Of a stretch of 5,058 nucleotides of DNA, positions 1 through 5,058 are shown piece after piece (positions within the stretch are counted from its first letter, which is position 1; every line of letters starts with the position of its first letter). The notes under the pieces were generated by a model that was not told the DNA's origin, ran no database searches, and saw nothing but the letters and a program-made list of their open reading frames with translations. The position numbers and the translations under genes were made by a program. The stretch is from NCBI GenBank assembly GCA_902771745.1, contig CACXYG010000117.1, positions 1-5,058 of the forward strand, given 5' to 3'. The stretch is from an uncultured Erysipelotrichaceae bacterium (GTDB taxonomy: Bacteria; Bacillota_I; Bacilli_A; RFN20; CAG-288).

Positions 1-339
1 TTATTCCGTCAGGTCAACGATGGTAATGCCATCGCCATGCCATTTGCCAAAGGCTTTGGTTGGGGTGCTGAATTAAATCTCAGATACACCTTCGAAAAGC
101 TTCTTTCCACCAAGGGTGGTGAAGGTTATCCAAAGGAAAGAGTCATCCCTGAACAGAGAAACAAGAAGATCCTGGATGGTGTTAAAGCCGTCTCTTACCG
201 TCCTCTTGTTGATATCTTAAAAGACTTAGATAGAGAACTTCTTCTCGGCGCTATCAACAGACCAGTCTTCCTTGATCTATTAAAGAAGTACGGCGAAGAT
301 AACGAAGTCAAGGCTTACATCTTATCCTTAGTCAAGTAA
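1..339 (+). CDS. C-terminal part of an unrecognised protein (5' end outside window)
   Basis: The frame is open from the first base and runs to a TAA stop, giving 112 visible residues. The first Met in this frame (codon at 37) has no Shine-Dalgarno sequence before it, and coding-looking residues (LFRQVNDGNAIA) precede it, so the gene starts outside the window. The fragment is soluble in character: mixed charged and hydrophobic residues, a glycine/aromatic patch (FAKGFGWGAELN, visible residues 15-26), then a Lys/Glu-rich, probably helical tail ending in YILSLVK. I see no membrane segment and no motif that I can assign to a family. It is closed by a strong terminator immediately downstream and is therefore probably a separate transcription unit from the glycosylation genes. 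I am confident that it is a real gene, because of the long open frame and the well-placed terminator, but not of its function. Confidence 0.8.
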   Translation, partial: LFRQVNDGNAIAMPFAKGFGWGAELNLRYTFEKLLSTKGGEGYPKERVIPEQRNKKILDGVKAVSYRPLVDILKDLDRELLLGAINRPVFLDLLKKYGEDNEVKAYILSLVK

Positions 340-342
340 ATC

Positions 343-366
343 AAGATGCCTTCGGGCATCTTTTTT
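343..366 (+). terminator. Rho-independent terminator (UUCG tetraloop)
   Basis: An 8-bp perfect stem AAGATGCC / GGCATCTT (343-350 with 355-362) closes a TTCG tetraloop and runs into six T residues (361-366). It begins 3 bases after the TAA stop of the upstream gene. The GC-rich stem top closed by C(UUCG)G is an especially stable hairpin type. It insulates the GtrA-like gene downstream from read-through. Confidence 0.95.
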
Positions 367-372
367 CATTCC

Positions 373-415
373 TGATACAATAATCTTTGTGTTCCATCCC
401 TTTTGAATGTACAAT
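373..415 (+). promoter_or_regulatory. Candidate promoter(s) for the GtrA-like gene
   Basis: Two sigma-A-like -10 elements lie in the gap after the terminator. The first is an extended -10, TGATACAAT (373-381), with no good -35 because that position falls in the terminator hairpin; it would give a leader of roughly 50 nt. The second is TACAAT (410-415), 17 bp after a weak TTGTGT (387-392), and would give a very short leader of about 17 nt that still contains the ribosome binding site. The sequence does not decide between them. A promoter is expected here because the upstream gene is closed by a strong terminator. Confidence 0.4.
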
Positions 416-425
416 AATACCACTT

Positions 426-433
426 GAGGAAAA
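426..433 (+). promoter_or_regulatory. Ribosome binding site that sets the start at 439
   Basis: GAGGAAAA ends the run TTGAGGAAAA. Its GAGGA core (426-430) lies 8 bases before the ATG at 439. The same purine run overlaps an in-frame TTG at 424, which has no ribosome binding site of its own and is rejected as the start. Confidence 0.8.
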
Positions 434-438
434 CTATT

Positions 439-1386
439 ATGGACGAAACAAAAGAAACTCAAAACACAATAAACGAAAAAGACATTCCCGCTGTAGAAAT
501 TCCAAAACCCAAATACCAGTGGTGGCAAGAAGGAATCGTCGCCGGTATCATCATTTTATTATTGACCGTCGCTATCTTCTTTGTCGTCAGGTTATTACCG
601 ATTTTACAAAGTGAAGAAACCCTAGTCAAACTGACCTATTCCCAAGATAAATATATCCAGTTTGATTCTGGCTTTGGCTCCTGGTCACTTCTTCTTGGTG
701 GTGTTGTAACCATCCTCTACTTTGTTCTCTTCTACTTTATCAGACCAAGTGGTGTCAAACCGGAATTCGGACCAAAATATAAATGGTTGATCGCTTATAT
801 CATCCTGGCTCTATTTGGTTATCTTGCCTATCTTGTGATCGCCGTCTTATTATCTGGTTGGGGAATCTCGTTAGCTTTATCAAGTGGAGTTGCAACCTTC
901 CTAGTTGGTGTATATGACTATCTCATCTACAAGTCCTACATGGAACAAAGAACCATGTCTAACGCCCTCTTCTGGGAAATCTTCCGCTTTGCCATCGTCG
1001 GTCTCGTTGCTGCTATCTTTGACTTTGCTACCTGCTTCATCTTCCAGTTCTTGATCTTTGGTGGTTCGACTGCCCTTTATGTCACCGGTATCGCCACTGG
1101 TATGGGATTTATCATCGGTGTTACCATCAACTATCTCATGTCGACTTATATGGTCTATAAAGCAGCTAAATCCAATTTCTCCAAATCCGCCAAAGGTATC
1201 ATCACCTTCCTTGTCTTATCCGCAATCGGTCTAGGAATCGGTGTTGGTATTCAATACGTCTTATACGATTGGCTATATATCGCCGTTGGTGTCTCCTTCT
1301 TGACTTATCCAGTAGACTTTGTCATTCGTACTTTAGTCGTCATGGTCTATAACTACATCACCAGAAAGTTATTTATCTATCGTTAG
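439..1386 (+). CDS. GtrA-family membrane protein with a probable second, diverged GtrA domain
   Basis: This is a 315-aa integral membrane protein with a charged cytosolic-looking N-terminus (residues 1-27) and about eight hydrophobic segments: roughly 33-53, 82-101, 116-138, 143-164, 183-207, 213-233, 254-275 and 288-308. The C-terminal half (about 179-315) is a GtrA domain. It has the FRFAIVG start of the first helix, the NY-x4-Y pattern of helix 2 (N231, Y232, Y237), and the closing VYNY-x3-K with an aromatic/basic C-terminus (Y304, N305, K310). GtrA proteins work with polyprenyl-phosphate sugar synthases and are generally thought to help flip the lipid-linked sugar. Typical members are about 120-150 aa, so this one is double length. 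Helices 2-4 of its N-terminal half align with those of the C-terminal half, suggesting a fused tandem protein. The ATG at 439 is chosen over the TTG at 424 because of the GAGGA site. It stands convergent to the glycosyltransferase operon, which contains a GtrB-like gene, its likely partner. Being in its own transcription unit, it may be regulated separately. Confidence 0.88.
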   Translation: MDETKETQNTINEKDIPAVEIPKPKYQWWQEGIVAGIIILLLTVAIFFVVRLLPILQSEETLVKLTYSQDKYIQFDSGFGSWSLLLGGVVTILYFVLFYFIRPSGVKPEFGPKYKWLIAYIILALFGYLAYLVIAVLLSGWGISLALSSGVATFLVGVYDYLIYKSYMEQRTMSNALFWEIFRFAIVGLVAAIFDFATCFIFQFLIFGGSTALYVTGIATGMGFIIGVTINYLMSTYMVYKAAKSNFSKSAKGIITFLVLSAIGLGIGVGIQYVLYDWLYIAVGVSFLTYPVDFVIRTLVVMVYNYITRKLFIYR

Positions 1387-1400
1387 TCAGCAAATGAAAA

Positions 1401-1437
1401 GAGGTTATCTAGTCACTAAGAGTGATTGGATAACCTC
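1401..1437. terminator. Bidirectional terminator between convergent genes
   Basis: GAGGTTATC (1401-1409) pairs with GATAACCTC (1429-1437). The stem continues inward through TAGTCACT (1410-1417) with AGTGATTG (1421-1428), giving 17 pairs around an AAG loop (1418-1420). Two inner pairs are U-G wobbles in the plus-strand RNA but become A-C mismatches in the minus-strand RNA. The T-rich tail is GTTTTAGTTTGTT after 1437 on the plus strand, and TTTTCATTTG leaving 1400 on the minus strand. It fills most of the 62-bp gap between the GtrA-like stop and the GT-C stop, and is expected to stop both transcripts, more firmly on the plus side. Confidence 0.85.
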
Positions 1438-1448
1438 GTTTTAGTTTG

Positions 1449-3194
1449 TTAATTTGCCATCATGTAGAAGAGAGAAGAACTCGTCAGAAGAATAACACAA
1501 GCAAAGTTCATAACTGTCTTCAAAGTAAGAGCGACTTTGGAATGATTTTCCTTGATGGTATCTTTAAAGATATCATTTTCTTTCGCAAGCAGATAACCAA
1601 GAGGAAGAATGATCGGAACGATATATCTAAAGTCAATGGAGCAGCCATAAGGCATGGTGACCTGCAGATATAAGAACATGAGGATGATACCGATAAGAAG
1701 AAGGAACATCATCATACCATCCTGACCAAACTTTTTCTTTCTCACCAGGATATAAATCAGATTGACCCATAAGGAGAACCATAAGACATAGATCGCAACC
1801 GTGGAGATCACCGCCATACCTTGACTAGAAGCCGTACCCCAGTTGCTGAATTCACCAAAGATAGAACAACGTAAGGCATAGGAGAGAATGTTGTAGTTAT
1901 AGAAGGCAGAGCAGAAGATACCGTGTTCAAAGTCAGGGAAATACACCGGTAAGACATAACAGACAAAGGTGTTATAAGTCACGTCAGTGTAGATGATACC
2001 CTTATTCATATTGATACGGTCATAGTATTCAATACTCTCTGGACGATTGATCAAGACCCAATCACGACTGCCGGTAAATAATTCGGCATTGAGAGATTTA
2101 AAGACAAAGTTGAATGGAAGATCATAGACAAAATGGGTATATAATTGCCACCATAAGCCGATTGGCGCAGCGATGACAAGGAAGGCGACAAACTGTAATA
2201 ACAACGTCTTCAGTGGTAAGGAGCCTTCCTCTTTTCTGATGGAGTGAATCAACTGGACAAGATAACCAAAGGCCATACCTAAGGCAATAGTGGAAGCGCT
2301 CATCTTACTCATCAAGGCCAAGCCGACAAATAAACCAGTCAGACACATATCAAGCCAGGTCTTTTTACCCGTATACCAACGGACATAATAATATAAGGCG
2401 ATGACGCTGAAGAGAATGGATAAGCCATCGTTGTTCAACTGACCGGATAACTGAATCAGACGTGGGAATAAAACGACGAAGGCAATCGCAAGAAGCTTGC
2501 TGCCGTTAGAGAATTTCGTCTGGTTGATTGTCTTGGCCAAGAAGAGAGAAGTCAGATACATATAGAAACAAGCGAGAATCTGACAAGAGTAGTAAAGCGT
2601 GTTGACTTCCGCTTTACCAACCATCACCGTACCTTCTAATAACGCATTACTGTTGACGGCTTCAAAGAAGCGCATGAACATACCCTGAATAAAGGCGTTG
2701 AGCGGTGGATGATAGAATTGATAAATAGTATTGGGAGTGATGTGGTGATCAGGAAGCGTGCCTGTGGAATAAAACGCATAGGCATAATTGTAGTGAGAAT
2801 CATTATTGGAGGAGAAGGTGTCATATTGTCTTGAGGTGGCTGGCGTATAAAGCATATAGGTTAGACGTAAGACAAAGCCAACCATCAATAACAAGACAAC
2901 TACTCTTCGATAAGTCAGTTTATGATTGACCAAAAGATATAAGAAATAAATGAAAATCAAGGCAAGAAGAGTAAAACCATAACCTTTTCCAAAGGCACCA
3001 GCTTGTACATTCTTGATTTCAGGCATACCTTTGATCCAGATAAAAGATAAGAAGATAAAAACAAAAGCGACAACCGAAACGATGATTTCAAATAACCAGA
3101 TTGGTAATTTGAAAATCTTTTCGTCTTCTTTCGCAACGTCTTTATCTAAATTCAACCCTTTGGTCAACAAAGAGATTGGCGCATTCGAAATCAT
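1449..3194 (-). CDS. GT-C (GT39/ArnT-like) multispanning membrane glycosyltransferase
   Basis: This is a 581-aa protein with about a dozen hydrophobic segments. Enzymes of this fold use a polyprenyl-phosphate sugar as donor and act on the outer face of the membrane. The supporting signs are in the expected order. A hydrophobic helix (about 96-115) is followed by an outer loop with acidic residues D125 and D132; D132 sits in D-x2-Y-x2-A and is the best candidate for the catalytic Asp. Next comes a YHPPL motif (161-165) before the next helix, LNNDG (253-257), a helix end with LMSKMS (294-299), a large polar outer region (about 350-450), and DFRYIVP near the C-terminus (521-527). Two extra helices (about 32-52 and 71-89) precede the canonical first one. 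The ATG is only 2 bp after the upstream stop, and no other Met occurs before residue 57. The Shine-Dalgarno is weak (purine run GAAAGAAAAA), so translation is probably coupled to the flavoprotein gene. The acceptor cannot be told; a cell-wall glycopolymer, glycolipid or protein are all possible. Confidence 0.88.
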   Translation of the reverse strand: MISNAPISLLTKGLNLDKDVAKEDEKIFKLPIWLFEIIVSVVAFVFIFLSFIWIKGMPEIKNVQAGAFGKGYGFTLLALIFIYFLYLLVNHKLTYRRVVVLLLMVGFVLRLTYMLYTPATSRQYDTFSSNNDSHYNYAYAFYSTGTLPDHHITPNTIYQFYHPPLNAFIQGMFMRFFEAVNSNALLEGTVMVGKAEVNTLYYSCQILACFYMYLTSLFLAKTINQTKFSNGSKLLAIAFVVLFPRLIQLSGQLNNDGLSILFSVIALYYYVRWYTGKKTWLDMCLTGLFVGLALMSKMSASTIALGMAFGYLVQLIHSIRKEEGSLPLKTLLLQFVAFLVIAAPIGLWWQLYTHFVYDLPFNFVFKSLNAELFTGSRDWVLINRPESIEYYDRINMNKGIIYTDVTYNTFVCYVLPVYFPDFEHGIFCSAFYNYNILSYALRCSIFGEFSNWGTASSQGMAVISTVAIYVLWFSLWVNLIYILVRKKKFGQDGMMMFLLLIGIILMFLYLQVTMPYGCSIDFRYIVPIILPLGYLLAKENDIFKDTIKENHSKVALTLKTVMNFACVILLTSSSLFYMMAN

Positions 3195-3196
3195 AT

Positions 3197-4768
3197 TTAT
3201 TTTTCTTTCTTTTTCTCGTCATTACCTTCGTGATAACTCTTTTCGGTATTGACGTTCCAGACATCGCTTTTATCGGTCTTACCTTCTAAGTAGTCATCAA
3301 CTGCAGTCAAAGCAGAAAGCATGGAGTGATCCATGTTGTTATATCTATGCTGACCATTTCTACCGATACAATAAAGGTTAGGAATGGTGTTGAGATAAGA
3401 CTGAACGAGTGGGAATTCATCATATGAACCAAAGTAGGCTGGATAAGCCTTCTTGACTTTGACTCTGACTGAATCTAAGACGCAATCTTCTGATTCGATG
3501 ATGTCCATGGAGACAAGTTCCTTGACGGCCATATCGATGAAATCTTTATCGGTGGCATTCCACATCTCATCGCCTTCATTGCAGAAGTATTCCAAACCGA
3601 TCCAGACTTTGTGTTCTGGGTCTTCCACCATGTATGGAGACCAGTTGTTGAAGATCTGAATACGACCCATCTTGACGGTTCTTTCCTGAACATAGATCCA
3701 GTTATCGGGAACGATGTTGTTTAAGGTCTTCAACTTTGTCTTGTTCTTGATCTTCAAACCGTTGAGAAGTAAACCGACGGTGATAAAGTCACGATATGGA
3801 AGGGTAGTGGCGATTTCATATTCGTGCTCTGGAACAGTCTCTTTACCTAAGGAAGTGAATAGATCCTTGATTGGCATCGTAGAGAAGACTTCATCACATT
3901 CAAAACGGTCTCCCTTCTTAGTGATGACAGCCTTGATGTTGTTATTTTCATCTCTTTCAATCTTATCGACTTCCTGATTGAAAAGAATCTGACCACCCAT
4001 CTCTTTGACCTTTTCAGACATGATGGTATAAAGCTGGCCTGGGCCCTTCTTAGGATATTCAAACTGGTTGATCAAGGAAGTCTCAACTTCTCTTTGCTTT
4101 TTATGGAAAGGAGCGGTGATGGCTTCTTTAACTGCTTTACGCAAGGATAAACCTTTGACTCTTTGGCTACCCCAGGAAGCCGATAACTGCTTTGGCGAAA
4201 CACCCCAGACCTTGGTGGTGTAGTCTTCAAAGAAAAGACGATATAAAGTCTTACCAAAACGGTTGATATAGAAATTCTCTAAGGAATCTTCTGGTAACTT
4301 ATGAACACAGGACTTGATATAACCAAAACCAGCCTTCATAGTTCTGCCAAAGCCCATATTGATGAAGGTTCTTGGCTTCATGGAAATTGGATAATCAAAG
4401 AATTTTCTCAAGAAATAGATACGAGAGACACGATGTCTTAAAAGCATGACATCGTCAGTCACTTCTGGATCTGGACCATTGGGATTCCACTCTTTTACAT
4501 TGCCTAAAATCTTATCATCAAAAGAAGGAGCGCCTTGAATTGGCATCAATTCTTCCCAGACCTGATTGACACGGTCCGATTTGGTAAAGAAACGATGGCC
4601 ACCGATATCCATACGATTACCATTGTGCTCGACAGTTCTAGAGATACCACCGACAAATTCTTCGGCTTCTAAAACAATCGGCTTGATATCACTCTTCTTG
4701 AGCAATTCATAAGCGGCGGTCAAACCAGCTGGGCCCGCACCAATAATTACAACTTTCTTTTCTGACAT
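3197..4768 (-). CDS. FAD-dependent oxidoreductase, amine oxidase / UDP-galactopyranose mutase-like
   Basis: This is a 523-aa soluble flavoprotein. The N-terminus is a Rossmann FAD site: KKVVIIGAGPAG with G10, G12 and G15 of GxGxxG, an acidic residue at the end of the second strand (E34), then GGISRT (40-45) and DIGGHRFF (54-61), as in protoporphyrinogen oxidase-like and UDP-galactopyranose mutase-like enzymes. The middle has K-VWG-SP-LSASW (186-199), a signature of the same group. The C-terminal FAD-binding motif is YCIGRNGQHRYNNMDHSM (466-483), resembling the mutase pattern G-R-x3-Y-x-Y-x-D-M-D. At 523 aa it is longer than bacterial UDP-galactopyranose mutases (about 370-400 aa), so mutase activity should not be assumed. 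A Lys/Glu-rich tail (about 516-523) ends the protein. The ATG at 4768 is chosen because AAAGGAA lies 8 bases before it and the Rossmann strand follows at once; an in-frame ATG 60 bases further upstream (4828) would lie inside the preceding gene. It sits between a GT2 and a GT-C glycosyltransferase gene, pointing to a sugar or lipid-linked sugar substrate. Confidence 0.88.
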   Translation of the reverse strand: MSEKKVVIIGAGPAGLTAAYELLKKSDIKPIVLEAEEFVGGISRTVEHNGNRMDIGGHRFFTKSDRVNQVWEELMPIQGAPSFDDKILGNVKEWNPNGPDPEVTDDVMLLRHRVSRIYFLRKFFDYPISMKPRTFINMGFGRTMKAGFGYIKSCVHKLPEDSLENFYINRFGKTLYRLFFEDYTTKVWGVSPKQLSASWGSQRVKGLSLRKAVKEAITAPFHKKQREVETSLINQFEYPKKGPGQLYTIMSEKVKEMGGQILFNQEVDKIERDENNNIKAVITKKGDRFECDEVFSTMPIKDLFTSLGKETVPEHEYEIATTLPYRDFITVGLLLNGLKIKNKTKLKTLNNIVPDNWIYVQERTVKMGRIQIFNNWSPYMVEDPEHKVWIGLEYFCNEGDEMWNATDKDFIDMAVKELVSMDIIESEDCVLDSVRVKVKKAYPAYFGSYDEFPLVQSYLNTIPNLYCIGRNGQHRYNNMDHSMLSALTAVDDYLEGKTDKSDVWNVNTEKSYHEGNDEKKKEK

Positions 4769-4776
4769 TTTGAAGG

Positions 4777-4783
4777 TTCCTTT
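4777..4783 (-). promoter_or_regulatory. Ribosome binding site of the flavoprotein gene
   Basis: Read on the minus strand this is AAAGGAA, ending 8 bases before the ATG at 4768. It lies in the 22-bp gap after the GT2 stop codon (TAG at 4793-4791). It settles the start at 4768 and makes the 543-residue version starting at 4828 unlikely. Confidence 0.85.
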
Positions 4784-4790
4784 CGTGTAA

Positions 4791-5058
4791 CTAATTGTTC
4801 TTATCTTCTGGAGTCTTGTGGATTTCAATGAGGTAGGTTGGTCTATTTCTGGTATTGATCAAAATGTTGTGGAGATAAATACCAAGTAAACCGACGACAT
4901 CTATGACAATGGCAAGGCCTAAGAAGACAAAAGCAACAATGCTGAAGACCATGATGAGTTCCATTCCACCGACAACCCTAAAGTGTCCAAGCATGAGGAA
5001 GACAAACATGACAACAGAAGCAAATAACCAGAAGAAGGTAGCAAAAGCACCTAACTTG
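4791..5058 (-). CDS. C-terminal end of a GtrB/DPM1-like GT2 polyprenyl-phosphate glycosyltransferase (partial)
   Basis: The frame is open to the right edge of the window. The 88 visible residues (from KLGAFATFFWLFASV to a TAG stop) are the membrane anchor and tail; the GT2 catalytic domain lies outside. Two hydrophobic helices (about visible residues 3-23 and 33-60) are followed by GLLGIYLHN and then NTRNRPTYLIE. This matches the end of GtrB-type bactoprenol glucosyltransferases and related GT2 enzymes, where the second helix runs into G-x2-G-E-Y and a basic segment ending in RP-x-Y-x-I/V. These enzymes transfer a sugar from a nucleotide sugar to polyprenyl phosphate at the inner face of the membrane. 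Here the usual Glu of GEY is Ile. A Met codon at 5009 falls within the first membrane helix and is not a start. This is the most upstream operon gene visible; its promoter is outside the window. It is the natural partner of the GtrA-like protein encoded at 439-1386. Confidence 0.85.
   Translation of the reverse strand, partial: KLGAFATFFWLFASVVMFVFLMLGHFRVVGGMELIMVFSIVAFVFLGLAIVIDVVGLLGIYLHNILINTRNRPTYLIEIHKTPEDKNN

Noticed and set aside
29..46. Short GCCAT-type repeat (gccatcgccatgccat)
   Set aside because: It lies within coding sequence and is explained by Ala-Ile-Ala-Met-Pro codons; there is no longer array or palindrome around it.
37..339. A complete 100-aa gene starting at the ATG at 37
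   Set aside because: There is no Shine-Dalgarno sequence, and the frame stays open with coding-like residues to the window edge, so this is the tail of a larger gene.
424..438. TTG codon as start of the GtrA-like gene (adding MRKTI to the N-terminus)
   Set aside because: It overlaps the GAGGA ribosome binding site that serves the ATG at 439 and has no site of its own.
387..614. A 75-aa plus-strand reading frame rich in Arg/Lys/Asn
   Set aside because: It overlaps the GtrA-like gene in another frame, has no ribosome binding site, and its composition is that of a frame shadow.
2636..4257. Several 60-90 aa reading frames inside the GT-C and flavoprotein genes, on both strands
   Set aside because: All are nested in strongly supported genes and show no domain, ribosome binding site or hydrophobic pattern of their own.
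3197..4768. Naming the flavoprotein UDP-galactopyranose mutase (glf)
   Set aside because: The FAD motifs are similar, but the protein is far longer than bacterial mutases and I cannot confirm the substrate-binding arginines, so only the broader family is claimed.
4769..4828. Upstream in-frame ATG for the flavoprotein (20 extra residues)
   Set aside because: It lies within the GT2 gene's coding end. AAAGGAA sits 8 bases before the ATG at 4768, and the Rossmann strand begins right after that Met.
4791..5009. A complete 72-aa small membrane protein starting at 5009
   Set aside because: The Met lies inside the first of the two hydrophobic helices, and the frame continues upstream with KLGAFATFFWLF, typical of the GT2 anchor.

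Overview
The window looks like a chromosomal cell-envelope glycosylation locus from a low-GC Bacillota-type bacterium. The coding style is A/T-leaning, Shine-Dalgarno sites are AGGA-type, and tryptophan is encoded by TGG with normal stop codons, so this is not a Mycoplasma or Spiroplasma with the altered code. An Erysipelotrichia-like lineage is a guess from overall feel only; no marker gene here fixes the taxonomy.

Layout, left to right. Bases 1-339 hold the last 112 residues of a plus-strand gene that I do not recognise. It is closed by a textbook UUCG-loop terminator at 343-366. After a short promoter-bearing gap, a plus-strand gene (439-1386, 315 aa) encodes a polytopic membrane protein whose C-terminal half is a GtrA-family domain. 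Its N-terminal half appears to be a second, diverged copy of the same fold. A long 17-bp hairpin at 1401-1437 lies between this gene and the convergent minus-strand operon and probably ends transcription from both sides.

The minus-strand operon is read right to left. It contains the C-terminal end of a GtrB/DPM1-like GT2 polyprenyl-phosphate glycosyltransferase (4791-5058, continuing beyond the window), a 523-aa FAD-dependent oxidoreductase of the amine oxidase / UDP-galactopyranose mutase-like group (3197-4768), and a 581-aa multispanning GT-C (GT39/ArnT-like) membrane glycosyltransferase (1449-3194). The genes are separated by only 22 and 2 bp, so they are almost certainly cotranscribed.

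Taken together, a coherent but unproven pathway is: the GT2 enzyme loads a sugar onto a polyprenyl phosphate at the inner face of the membrane; the flavoprotein acts on the sugar (nucleotide-linked or lipid-linked); the GtrA-like protein assists translocation of the lipid-linked sugar; and the GT-C enzyme transfers the sugar to an envelope acceptor on the outer face. The two most interesting points are the apparent fused tandem GtrA protein and the placement of a flavoenzyme between a lipid-sugar synthase and a GT-C transferase. No RNA genes, mobile elements or CRISPR arrays were seen. No stretch longer than 100 bases lacks a gene.
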